From Pseudomonas sp. TH15 (GTDB lineage Bacteria; Pseudomonadota; Gammaproteobacteria; Pseudomonadales; Pseudomonadaceae): DNA of 64,000 nt. This document shows positions 1 to 9,502 of this stretch, piece by piece. The notes below the pieces were generated by a model. That model did no database searches, had not been told where the DNA came from, and saw nothing but the letters and a program-made list of their open reading frames with translations. Within the stretch, counting starts at the first letter, position 1. Each line of letters opens with the position of its first letter. A program made the position numbers and the translations under genes. The stretch covers positions 1,509,501 to 1,573,500 of the forward strand of contig NZ_JAEKEL010000001.1 of NCBI RefSeq assembly GCF_016651105.1, written 5' to 3'.

Positions 1-681
1 GAGGATCCAGTCGCGACGCTCCTTGCTGCGGGCCGGGTTGGCCAGCGGGTTGAAGCGCGACGGGGCTTTTGGCAGGCCGGCGATCATCGCCATCTGCGCC
101 AGGCTCACATCACGAATCGATTTGCCGTAGTAGACCTGCGCCGCCGCCTCGATGCCGTAGGCGCGGTTACCCAGATAAATCTTGTTGACGTACAACTCAA
201 GGATCTCGTCCTTGGTCAGTTGCCGTTCGATTTGAAGGGCTAGCAGGATTTCGGTGGTTTTGCGCGAGAAGCTGCGTTCGCTGCTCAGGAAGAAGTTCTT
301 CGCCACCTGCATGGTGATGGTGCTGCCGCCGGACTGGATGTGTCCGCTTTTAACCAGTTGGGTCGCGGCACGCATCAGGCTGCTGGGGTCGACACCATAG
401 TGGTTGGCGAAATTGTCGTCTTCAGCACTTAGTAACGCATTGATGAAATTGGGGGGAATGTCGGCGAAACGGATTGGAGTCCGGCGCATTTCGCCAAATT
501 CTGCAATCAACTTGTTGTCGCTGCTGTATACCCGTAGAGGAATCTGCAACTGAATGCTTCTCAGCGCCTCCACGGATGGCAAACCCGGACTAAGGTAAAG
601 ATAGGCGCCACTGAGACCTAAAAGCAGTCCGCAGAAAACGGCGACGATGGACCAACCGAAAAATTTCAGCAGACGAATCAA
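1..681 (-). CDS. mrcA: Penicillin-binding protein 1A, N-terminal part (runs off window start)
   Basis: This is a bifunctional class A PBP that polymerises and crosslinks peptidoglycan in the periplasm, anchored by one N-terminal membrane segment. Only the first 227 codons are present. The translation shows a membrane anchor at residues 5-28 and the transglycosylase (GT51) motif AEDDNFANHYG. The second motif GGSTITMQVAKNF and the downstream YLGNRAYGIEAAA block follow. No ATG is in frame near the start, so the TTG at 681 (followed by IRLLKFFGW) is the best start. The gene is divergent from pilM, the usual Pseudomonas arrangement. The C-terminal transpeptidase domain lies outside the window. Family assignment is secure; the exact start is less so. 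Confidence 0.9.
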   Translation of the reverse strand, partial: MIRLLKFFGWSIVAVFCGLLLGLSGAYLYLSPGLPSVEALRSIQLQIPLRVYSSDNKLIAEFGEMRRTPIRFADIPPNFINALLSAEDDNFANHYGVDPSSLMRAATQLVKSGHIQSGGSTITMQVAKNFFLSSERSFSRKTTEILLALQIERQLTKDEILELYVNKIYLGNRAYGIEAAAQVYYGKSIRDVSLAQMAMIAGLPKAPSRFNPLANPARSKERRDWIL

Positions 682-782
682 GGCTTTTGGACATCCAGGG
701 CAAAGAATGAATTTGGCATCAGGGTCTCGGCTACACAGAGAACGACCCGCGCCGGCAGTAAAAGCGGAAAAAAACGCTGGGC

Positions 783-788
783 ATTATA
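783..788 (-). promoter_or_regulatory. Candidate -10 box for mrcA
   Basis: A perfect TATAAT reads on the minus strand about 100 bases before the mrcA start, in the mrcA/pilM divergent gap. No convincing -35 sits at 16-18 bases, so this is tentative. Confidence 0.25.
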
Positions 789-869
789 AGCATTTTTCCG
801 CAGGGAGCGTTATTTGCGCTTCTGTCAAGAAGGGGTGATTGAACGCAACACACATTACAGAGTCCGTAA

Positions 870-1960
<1,091 letters not shown>

Positions 1961-1961
<1 letters not shown>

Positions 1962-2527
1962 TGGCGCGGATCAACCTTTTACCCTGGCGCGAAGAACTGC
2001 GCGAAGAACGCCGCAAGCGTTTTCTGCTGACGCTGGCGGGTGTGCTGGTCGGCTCGGTGGGTTTGCTCCTGATTGCCGATCAGGTCATCAGCAGCGCCAT
2101 TGATCAACAAGTGGCCCGTAACGATTACCTGGGCAAACAGATTGCCGTGGTCGATGAGCGAATCAAGCAAATCAGTGACCTCAAGGCCCGTCGCCAGCAA
2201 TTGGTGGAGCGCATGCGCATCATCCAGGACTTGCAAGGTAACCGGCAGATCAGCGGGCGAATTTTCGACCAGTTGGCGCGAACGCTGCCGGACGGGGTGT
2301 ACTTCACCGAAGTAAAACTGACCGGCAAGACCCTGGCCATCACCGGTGCGGCGGAGTCGAACAACAAAGTATCGGAGTTGATGCGCAATCTGGAGGCCTC
2401 CGACTGGTTCGACGCGCCGAGTCTGACCGAGGTCAAGGCGACGACCGCCGGTCAGCTGGACCAGGCCAACGTTTTTCAGCTGACCGTCCATCAGACTCAG
2501 CCTGCCTCGATGGAGGTCGCTAAATGA
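1961..2527 (+). CDS. pilN: Type IV pilus assembly protein PilN
   Basis: PilN is a bitopic inner-membrane protein of the alignment subcomplex. Its cytoplasmic N-terminal tail (ARINLLPWREELREER) is the conserved PilM-binding motif, and it heterodimerises with PilO through periplasmic coiled-coil and ferredoxin-like domains. The translation has that tail at residues 2-17, one membrane segment at about 22-42 and a coiled-coil stretch at about 50-90. The length of 188 residues is normal. The start ATG overlaps the pilM stop (TGATG), and the end overlaps the pilO ATG by four bases, so translation is probably coupled along the operon. Confidence 0.93.
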
Positions 2528-3146
2528 GGCCATCCGAATGGTTCGAAGGGCTGCGCAAGATCGACATCAACGATCTGGACACCAACAACATGGGTTCCTG
2601 GCCGCCGCGGTGAAAGCCATCGCCGGCGCCCTGTTGATGGTGCTGGTGCTGGCGCTTGGTTATAACTTTTTCATCAGCGACCTGGAAACCGAACTCGAAA
2701 CCAAACGCGACGAGGAGGCCACGCTCAAGGACCAATTCGCCAGCAAGGCCAGCATGGCGGCGAACCTTGAGCTCTACACCCAACAGATGAAAGAGATGGA
2801 GAACTCCTTCGGCGTGCTGTTGCGGCAATTGCCCAGCGACACCGAAGTGCCCGGCCTGCTGGAGGACATCACCCGCACCGGCCTGGGCAGTGGCCTGGAG
2901 TTCGAAGAGATCAAGTTGCTGCCGGAAGTCACCCAGCAGTTCTACATCGAGTTGCCGATCCAGATCACCGTGACCGGCGCCTACCACGACCTGGCGACGT
3001 TCGTCAGTGGCGTGGCGGGGTTGCCGCGAATCGTCACGCTGCATGACTTCGACCTTGCGCCGGCCAATCCCGAAGGTGGTGCGAAGCTGCGCATGAGCAT
3101 CCTCGCCAAGACCTACCGCTACAACGACAAGGGGCTGCAAAAATGA
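2524..3146 (+). pseudogene. pilO: Type IV pilus assembly protein PilO, disrupted by a one-base deletion
   Basis: PilO pairs with PilN in the inner-membrane alignment complex. The ATG at 2524 overlaps the pilN stop and reads RKIDINDLDTNNMGSWP, the conserved PilO N-terminus, but meets TGA at 2611 after about 29 codons. From about 2602 the +1 frame continues with AAVKAIAGALLMVLVLALGY (membrane segment). It then runs through the PilO periplasmic domain (LLRQLPSDTEVPGLLEDI, KLRMSILAKTYRYNDKGL) to 3146. Homologues read WP(A/P)AVK across the joint, so one G is missing around 2602-2610. The two halves together have normal PilO length. This is either a real null allele or a base-calling error. Flanking genes are intact. 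Confidence 0.85.
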
Positions 3147-3670
3147 CCCCGTTTCGTTGTTTATCCATCGGTGTGTTGCTGGCGAGCCTGGCCGGGTGTG
3201 GCGGTGACAATGGCTTCAGCGACCTCGACGCGTACATGAACGAAGTGCGTCTGCATCCAGCCGGCAAGATTGAACCAACGCCGACATTCCGGTCTTCCCC
3301 CACATTCACCTATAGCGCCGCCAGCCTGCGCAGCCCGTTTTCACGGCAGGTCAGAGTCGACATGGCCGGTCAAAAGCACGGTTCGCGTAACGTCAAACCT
3401 GACCTTAATCGGGTCAAGCAGTACCTCGAAGGATTCAACATCGAGCAGTTTGAAATGGTCGGCACGATCTCCAATGCCAGCGGTTCCTTTGCGCTGCTGC
3501 GTGGGGCGGGTGGTGTGCATCGGTTGAAAGTCGGCGATTACCTGGGGCGTAACGATGGGCGGATCGTCGCCATCAGCGGCTCGCAGGTCGATGTGGTCGA
3601 AATCGTTCCCGATGGCGAAGGCGCCTGGCTGGAACGGCCGCGGACCATCCCTTTGAAAGAGCACTCATAG
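3143..3670 (+). CDS. pilP: Type IV pilus lipoprotein PilP
   Basis: PilP is an inner-membrane lipoprotein that bridges PilNO to the PilQ secretin in the periplasm. The N-terminus is a lipoprotein signal peptide with lipobox LAGC (Cys19). A disordered linker follows (TPTFRSSPTFTYSAASLRSPF, about residues 43-65). The C-terminal beta-sandwich includes FEMVGTISNASGSFALLR and VHRLKVGDYLGRNDGRI, both typical of the family. The 175-residue length is normal. It starts with an ATGA overlap on pilO and precedes pilQ by 13 bases, fitting the alignment-complex operon. Confidence 0.93.
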   Translation: MTPFRCLSIGVLLASLAGCGGDNGFSDLDAYMNEVRLHPAGKIEPTPTFRSSPTFTYSAASLRSPFSRQVRVDMAGQKHGSRNVKPDLNRVKQYLEGFNIEQFEMVGTISNASGSFALLRGAGGVHRLKVGDYLGRNDGRIVAISGSQVDVVEIVPDGEGAWLERPRTIPLKEHS

Positions 3671-3683
3671 TGGAACTCGAACA

Positions 3684-5765
3684 ATGAACAGGATTTTCTC
3701 AACCTTCGGTATTTCGCTATGGATAGCGCTGCTGTCGCCGATGGTACTAGCGGCCAACCTCAATACGCTGGATGTCGCAGCACTGCCGGGTGACCGCGTC
3801 GAGTTGAAGTTGACCTTCGATGGTCCGCCACCTCCGCCCCACGGTTACACCACAGAACAACCGGCGCGAATTGCACTGGATCTGCCGGGCGTGGTCAGCA
3901 AACTGGCGAGCAAAAATCGTGAGCTGGGTGGCGGCAACGCGCGCAGTGCCACGGTGGTGGAGGCCAAGGACCGCACGCGACTGATCATCAACCTGACCCA
4001 ACTGACGCCCTATAGCACCCGGGTTGCCGGCAACACGCTGTTCGTGGTCATCGGGCAAGGCGCCAACGGCGCGGCGGCCAAACCGGTCGCCAGCGCACCG
4101 CGCGTCGCCACTGCCAAACCGGCTCCCGCAAAAACCTACGCACCCGTGAGCAAGGCTATTCGGGGCGTGGACTTTCAGCGCGGTACCCAGGGCGAAGGCA
4201 ATGTGGTGATCGATCTATCGGATCCGACCATCGCCCCGGACATTCAAGAGCGAGAAGGCAAGATCATCCTCGGTTTCGCCAGGACCCAGTTGCCCGAGCC
4301 GTTGCGCGTGCGGCTGGACGTCAAGGACTTCGCCACCCCGGTGCAGTTCGTCAACGCCGCTGCCACCGGCGACCGCGCCACGATCAGCATCGAGCCTGTC
4401 GGCGCTTATGAGTATTCGACCTACCAGACCGACAATAAGCTGACCGTCAGCATCCGGGCGGTGACCGCCGACGACTTGCAGAAGCGTAACGCCGAGCGCT
4501 TTGCGTATACCGGTGAAAAGCTTTCGCTGAATTTCCAGGACATCGACGTGCGCTCGGTGCTGCAGCTGATCGCCGACTTCACCAACCTCAACCTGGTGGC
4601 CAGCGACACCGTGCAGGGCGGCATCACGTTGCGTCTGCAGAACGTGCCGTGGGATCAGGCGCTGGACCTGGTACTGAAAACCAAGGGTTTGGATAAACGC
4701 AAGATTGGCAACGTGTTGCTGGTTGCACCCGCGGATGAGATCGCCGCCCGTGAGCGCCAGGAGCTGGAGTCGCAGAAACAGATCGCCGAACTGGCGCCGC
4801 TGCGTCGTGAGCTATTGCAGGTCAACTACGCCAAGGCTGCCGATATCGCCAAACTGTTCACCTCGGTGACCAGCGCTGAGGCGAAAGTCGACGAGCGGGG
4901 TTCAATCACCGTCGACGATCGAACCAACAACATCATCGCCTACCAGACCCAGGATCGCCTCGACGAGCTTCGCCGCATCGTTGCGCAACTGGATATCCCG
5001 GTGCGTCAGGTGATGATCGAAGCGCGGATCGTCGAAGCCAACGTCGATTACGACAAGAGTCTCGGCGTGCGCTGGGGCGGGTCGGTCCAGAACAAGGGTA
5101 ACTGGAACACCTCGGGTGTCAGTAATGGGACTTCAACCACTATTGGTACGCCCGGCAGCACCAGCACCAACTCACCGTTCGTCGACATGGGCACGGCGGG
5201 CAATACGTCGGGGATCGGCATCGCCTTCATCACCGACAATGTGTTGCTCGACCTTGAGCTGACGGCCATGGAGAAGACCGGTAACGGCGAAATCGTCTCG
5301 CAACCCAAAGTGGTCACATCCGACAAGGAAACCGCGAAAATCCTTAAAGGCACCGAGATTCCCTATCAGGAAGCCAGCTCCAGCGGTGCGACATCCGTGT
5401 CGTTCAAGGAGGCGTCGCTGTCCCTGGAGGTGACGCCGCAAATCACCCCGGATAACCGCATCATCATGGAGGTCAAGGTCACCAAGGACGAACCGGACTA
5501 CCTCAACAAAGTGCAGGACGTACCGCCAATCAAGAAAAACGAGGTCAACGCCAAGGTGTTGGTCAATGACGGCGAGACCATCGTCATCGGCGGGGTTTTC
5601 TCAAATACTCAGAGCAAGGTTGTAGATAAGGTGCCATTTCTCGGCGATGTGCCGTATCTTGGCCGCCTTTTCCGGCGTGACGTGGTTTCGGAGAAAAAAT
5701 CCGAGCTGCTGGTATTTCTCACTCCGCGTATCATGAATAACCAGGCGATTGCTGTGAGTCGTTGA
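3684..5765 (+). CDS. pilQ: Type IV pilus secretin PilQ
   Basis: PilQ forms the outer-membrane secretin pore through which the type IV pilus passes. The 693-residue precursor has a Sec signal peptide (cleavage near VLAA, residue 24). Two AMIN peptidoglycan-binding domains follow (about 27-120 and 158-260), then an STN/N0 domain (about 280-345, [20 protein letters not shown]). A NolW/N1 domain (about 375-440) and a C-terminal secretin domain (about 505-685) complete it. The secretin domain contains [13 protein letters not shown] and [17 protein letters not shown] Ser/Thr/Gly-rich insert sits near residues 475-505. It is last of pilMNOPQ, with aroK four bases downstream. Confidence 0.95.
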   Translation: MNRIFSTFGISLWIALLSPMVLAANLNTLDVAALPGDRVELKLTFDGPPPPPHGYTTEQPARIALDLPGVVSKLASKNRELGGGNARSATVVEAKDRTRLIINLTQLTPYSTRVAGNTLFVVIGQGANGAAAKPVASAPRVATAKPAPAKTYAPVSKAIRGVDFQRGTQGEGNVVIDLSDPTIAPDIQEREGKIILGFARTQLPEPLRVRLDVKDFATPVQFVNAAATGDRATISIEPVGAYEYSTYQTDNKLTVSIRAVTADDLQKRNAERFAYTGEKLSLNFQDIDVRSVLQLIADFTNLNLVASDTVQGGITLRLQNVPWDQALDLVLKTKGLDKRKIGNVLLVAPADEIAARERQELESQKQIAELAPLRRELLQVNYAKAADIAKLFTSVTSAEAKVDERGSITVDDRTNNIIAYQTQDRLDELRRIVAQLDIPVRQVMIEARIVEANVDYDKSLGVRWGGSVQNKGNWNTSGVSNGTSTTIGTPGSTSTNSPFVDMGTAGNTSGIGIAFITDNVLLDLELTAMEKTGNGEIVSQPKVVTSDKETAKILKGTEIPYQEASSSGATSVSFKEASLSLEVTPQITPDNRIIMEVKVTKDEPDYLNKVQDVPPIKKNEVNAKVLVNDGETIVIGGVFSNTQSKVVDKVPFLGDVPYLGRLFRRDVVSEKKSELLVFLTPRIMNNQAIAVSR

Positions 5766-5769
5766 TTCT

Positions 5770-6288
5770 GTGCGAAATTTGATTCTTGTAGGACCGATGG
5801 GGGCTGGTAAAAGCACCATCGGCCGGTTGCTGGCCAAAGAGCTGCGCCTGCCATTCAAAGATTCCGACAAGGAAATTGAATTGCGCACGGGCGCCAATAT
5901 CCCGTGGATCTTCGATAAGGAAGGCGAACCCGGCTTTCGTGATCGCGAGCAAGCGATGATCGAGGAGCTGTGCGCGTGCGACGGCGTGGTACTGGCGACC
6001 GGCGGCGGTGCAGTCATGCGCGAAGCCAATCGTCGGGCCCTGCATGCCGGGGGGCGTGTGGTTTATCTCCACGCATCCGTCGAGCAGCAAGTCGGCCGCA
6101 CCGCCCGTGACCGCAATCGTCCGCTGTTGCGCACCGCCGATCCGGCCAAGACCCTTCGGGACTTGCTGGCGATCCGCGATCCGCTTTATCGGGAAATCGC
6201 CGATCTGGTGGTTGAAACCGATGAGCGGCCACCGCGAATGGTGGTGCTCGACATCCTCGAACGCTTGCAGCAGCTACCTCCCCGTTAA
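5770..6288 (+). CDS. aroK: Shikimate kinase
   Basis: Shikimate kinase phosphorylates shikimate at O3 with ATP in the chorismate pathway, in the cytosol. The 172-residue protein has the Walker A motif GPMGAGKST (residues 8-16), the shikimate-binding DSD motif (32-34), the FRDRE motif and the GGGAV loop. The start is a GTG four bases after the pilQ stop. The order pilQ-aroK-aroB is conserved in gammaproteobacteria. aroB follows after a 151-base gap with no evident terminator. Confidence 0.95.
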   Translation: MRNLILVGPMGAGKSTIGRLLAKELRLPFKDSDKEIELRTGANIPWIFDKEGEPGFRDREQAMIEELCACDGVVLATGGGAVMREANRRALHAGGRVVYLHASVEQQVGRTARDRNRPLLRTADPAKTLRDLLAIRDPLYREIADLVVETDERPPRMVVLDILERLQQLPPR

Positions 6289-6439
6289 AGCGCAGCGCGA
6301 AATGCGCTATCCTCGGCGTCCTGTCATGGCCGCTCAAGGTTGTGGCGGATGGCTATCAACCGGCGTCATGCCAGCAGATGCCGCGGACATTGGTTAACTC
6401 AAGGCAGGACGCCTGATTCCATCTTCACTGTGGGGACAC

Positions 6440-7540
6440 ATGCAGACACTCAAGGTCGATCTAGGCGAGCGCAGCTACCCGATTCATATTGGCGAAGGTT
6501 TGTTGGATCAGCCCGAGTTGCTAGCCCCTCACGTTCGCGGGCGGCAAGTGGCAATCATCTCCAACGAGACTGTGGCACCGCTCTATCTCGAACGTCTGAC
6601 CAAAAGCCTCGCACAGTTCTCGGTCGTCTCGGTGGTATTGCCCGATGGCGAAGCCTTCAAGACCTGGGAAACCCTGCAATTGATTTTCGACGGTCTGCTG
6701 ACCGCCCGGCACGACCGCCGCACCACAGTGATCGCCCTCGGTGGCGGCGTGATTGGTGACATGGCCGGTTTTGCAGCGGCCTGCTACCAGCGCGGCGTCG
6801 ATTTCATCCAGGTGCCGACCACATTGCTGTCGCAAGTCGACTCGTCGGTGGGCGGCAAGACCGGCATCAACCATCCGCTGGGCAAGAACATGGTCGGCGC
6901 CTTCTATCAGCCCAATGTGGTGCTGATCGATACCGCCACCCTCAATACTTTGCCGGCTCGCGAACTGTCTGCGGGCCTGGCGGAAGTCATCAAATACGGG
7001 TTGATCTGCGACGAGCCGTTCCTCACCTGGCTTGAAGAAAACGTCGATCGCCTGCGCGCCCTGGATCAGGTGGCCCTGACTTATGCGATCGAACGCTCCT
7101 GCGCGGCCAAGGCTGCGGTGGTCGGTGCCGACGAAAAGGAAACCGGCGTGCGCGCCACGCTGAACCTGGGGCACACCTTCGGCCACGCCATCGAAACCCA
7201 CATGGGCTATGGTGTGTGGTTACACGGTGAAGCGGTGGCTGCTGGCACCGTAATGGCGCTGGAAATGTCTGCACGCCTGGGCTGGATCAGCGAGCAAGAG
7301 CGAGATCGCGGTATTCGCCTGTTCCAGCGTGCCGGCCTGCCGGTCATCCCGCCTGAAGAGATGACTGAAGCCGATTTTCTCGAACACATGGCAATTGACA
7401 AGAAAGTGATCGACGGTCGTTTGCGCCTGGTGCTGCTGCGCCAAATAGGCGAAGCAGTGGTGACCGACGATTATCCGAAAGAGGTTCTACAGGCCACGCT
7501 GGGAGCGGATTACCGCGCCCTGGCTCAGCTTAAAGGTTAA
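6440..7540 (+). CDS. aroB: 3-dehydroquinate synthase
   Basis: AroB converts DAHP to 3-dehydroquinate, the second step of the shikimate pathway, using NAD and a divalent metal. The 366-residue protein shows the NAD-binding and substrate blocks [32 protein letters not shown] and NMVGAFYQP. The metal-site segment [12 protein letters not shown] is also present. Its length and motifs are normal. It sits between aroK and the DamX-like gene. The conserved aroK-aroB-damX order is also seen in enterics. Confidence 0.96.
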   Translation: MQTLKVDLGERSYPIHIGEGLLDQPELLAPHVRGRQVAIISNETVAPLYLERLTKSLAQFSVVSVVLPDGEAFKTWETLQLIFDGLLTARHDRRTTVIALGGGVIGDMAGFAAACYQRGVDFIQVPTTLLSQVDSSVGGKTGINHPLGKNMVGAFYQPNVVLIDTATLNTLPARELSAGLAEVIKYGLICDEPFLTWLEENVDRLRALDQVALTYAIERSCAAKAAVVGADEKETGVRATLNLGHTFGHAIETHMGYGVWLHGEAVAAGTVMALEMSARLGWISEQERDRGIRLFQRAGLPVIPPEEMTEADFLEHMAIDKKVIDGRLRLVLLRQIGEAVVTDDYPKEVLQATLGADYRALAQLKG

Positions 7541-7550
7541 TAAGATCCCG

Positions 7551-9152
7551 ATGACTAGTTTGCATGCCGACGAGGCTTTCCTCGGCCATTACCAGTTAAG
7601 TCATGACCCTTTTGCTCCACGGGTGCCTGGCTTCAAATTTTTCCCGGCCCAGCGCAAACCGGTGCTGGGACAACTGCATCACCTGGCCCGTTACAGCCAG
7701 TTGCTGCTGGTGGTCACCGGCCCGCAAGGTAGCGGCAAGACCCTGTTGCGTCAGGCCCTGGTGGCCAGCACCAACAAGCAGTCCGTGCAGAGCGTGGTGG
7801 TTTCCGCTCGTGGTGCCGGCGATGCTGCAGGTGTGCTGCGTCAGGTCGCCCAAGCGCTGAACGTGGCCCAGGCTGAGGTCGGCGCGATTCTGGCCCAAGT
7901 GGTTCAGCTTGCCCTCACCGGGCAGGAAGTCTACTTGCTGGTGGATGACGCCGAGCAGCTCGACGAATCCGCACTCGAGGCCTTGATGGCCCTGGCGGCC
8001 GGTGCACCGGAAGGTCGCCCGCACGTGTTCCTGTTCGGTGAATCGTCGCTGATCGCTCAACTGGAGGCGCTGAGCCTTGAGGAAGAGCGCTTCCACGTCA
8101 TCGAATTGCAGCCTTACACCGAAGAAGAAACTCGCGAATATCTGGACCAGCGGCTCGAAGGCGCCGGTCGGGGTATCGAACTTTTTACCGCGGATCAGAT
8201 CTCTGATATTCACGAAAGCTCCGACGGTTGGCCTGGCAACATCAACCAGGTCGCCCGCGATGCGATGATCGAAGCCATGATTGCCAGCCGCACAGCGGTG
8301 AAGCGTCCAAGTATGGGGTTCAACATGCCGAAGAAACACGTATTGGCGATTTCTGCCGTAGTCGTGGTCGCGGTAGCCGCCGCCTGGTTGATGCCGGGCC
8401 GCAGCAAGACACCGACCACCGGCGCACCGGCCAACGAACAGGCTCAGCTGCCACTGGGCACGCCAAAACCGAACGCCGCCGGAGGTGCTCCATCCGTGGA
8501 GTTCGCCGGTAACACGCAGCCGATGCCGTTGCCGCTGGTCGGCCAGTCGCAACCGGTCATGCGCAGCCCGCTGGCCGAAGCGGCCGGTGGCATCACTGAG
8601 GGCGACGACGGCGTGCCGGTCGAAGGCTCCAGCGCTACGCCGCCGACCGTGACCACTATCGCGCCGCCTACGGGCATCCAGCCGGGTCCTGCGCCGACGC
8701 CTGCCGCCAAGCCTGTGCCTGCTGTCAAACCGGCTCCGGCACCGACTCAGGTCGCTACTGCCAAGCCAGCGCCTGCCCCCGTGGCCAAACCGGCGCCAGC
8801 GCCTGCCAAGCCTGTGGTTGCTGCCAAACCTGCCGAGAAGCCGGTTGCCGTGGCCAAGGCCGCCGGTAGCGGCTGGTACGCCGGGCAAGCGCCGGGCAAC
8901 TACGTGGTGCAGATTCTCGGCACCAGCTCCGAAGCCTCTGCGCAAACCTTCGTCAAGGAGCAGGGCGGCGAGTACCGTTATTTCAAGAAAGTCCTCAACG
9001 GCAAACCGCTTTACGTCATCACCTACGGCAGCTTCGCCAACCGCGATGCAGCTGTTACCGCTATCAAGGCCTTGCCAGCGAAGGTTCAGGCTGGTAAACC
9101 TTGGCCTCGCTCCGTCGCCAGCGTCCAACAGGAACTGGCAACAGCTCGCTGA
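7551..9152 (+). CDS. DamX-like cell-division protein (AAA ATPase domain plus SPOR domain)
   Basis: This is a 533-residue composite protein. Residues about 30-250 form an ExeA-like AAA ATPase domain with P-loop GPQGSGKT (about 59-66) and a Walker B-like YLLVDDAE. A single membrane segment follows at about 263-281, then a long Ala/Pro/Lys-rich linker (about 380-435) made of repeated AKPAPAP-type units. The C-terminal SPOR domain (about 445-525) binds denuded septal peptidoglycan in this family. Position after aroB matches damX in enterics, although enteric DamX lacks an intact P-loop ATPase. A role at the division septum is inferred. Confidence 0.8.
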   Translation: MTSLHADEAFLGHYQLSHDPFAPRVPGFKFFPAQRKPVLGQLHHLARYSQLLLVVTGPQGSGKTLLRQALVASTNKQSVQSVVVSARGAGDAAGVLRQVAQALNVAQAEVGAILAQVVQLALTGQEVYLLVDDAEQLDESALEALMALAAGAPEGRPHVFLFGESSLIAQLEALSLEEERFHVIELQPYTEEETREYLDQRLEGAGRGIELFTADQISDIHESSDGWPGNINQVARDAMIEAMIASRTAVKRPSMGFNMPKKHVLAISAVVVVAVAAAWLMPGRSKTPTTGAPANEQAQLPLGTPKPNAAGGAPSVEFAGNTQPMPLPLVGQSQPVMRSPLAEAAGGITEGDDGVPVEGSSATPPTVTTIAPPTGIQPGPAPTPAAKPVPAVKPAPAPTQVATAKPAPAPVAKPAPAPAKPVVAAKPAEKPVAVAKAAGSGWYAGQAPGNYVVQILGTSSEASAQTFVKEQGGEYRYFKKVLNGKPLYVITYGSFANRDAAVTAIKALPAKVQAGKPWPRSVASVQQELATAR

Positions 9153-9158
9153 AGATTC

Positions 9159-9179
9159 GGCGGCCTTACCCAGGCCGCC
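9159..9179 (+). terminator. Possible hairpin terminator after the damX-like gene
   Basis: GGCGGCC and GGCCGCC form a perfect 7-bp stem seven bases after the stop codon, with a 7-base loop. No T-run follows, so intrinsic termination is uncertain. Confidence 0.4.
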
Positions 9180-9364
9180 TCTCCCGGCACCTCAAAATTT
9201 CTACAAGCGCATGCCGCCTCTACAGGCCGCGTGCCTTGTGGTGTCTGCGTCACAGTAGTCTTTGAGTCGTTGCGGTCAACATTAAAAATGTTTTGACTAG
9301 CACAGCAGATCGCTTTAAACCTTTCACAAATGCGACATAGATTTGCGACAGATCGTCGTCAAAT

Positions 9365-9393
9365 TTGTGAGCCCCTGTGTCGGTGTGTACAAT
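9365..9393 (+). promoter_or_regulatory. Candidate sigma-70 promoter for gltBD
   Basis: TTGTGA (9365-9370) and TACAAT (9388-9393) are separated by 17 bases, about 110 bases before the gltB start. They lie in the 350-base gap after the damX-like gene. The rest of that gap is AT-richer than its surroundings and holds no gene that can be supported. Confidence 0.4.
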
Positions 9394-9502
9394 GACCTCC
9401 CTTTTGCTCCCGCAAAGCCGACGTACGTTCGGCGTGGGCGGCAAGTGGTTGAATTGAAAAGAAATTTGCCTCGAAAAGAGGCAGCCTGGTGAGAAAGTGT
9501 CT

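Noticed and set aside
823..828. Perfect TTGACA on the minus strand near mrcA
   Set aside because: No -10 box at 16-18 bases; the TATAAT nearby is 34 bases away.
647..838. Short plus-strand frame across the mrcA/pilM gap
   Set aside because: No ribosome site, and it overlaps the mrcA N-terminus; shadow only.
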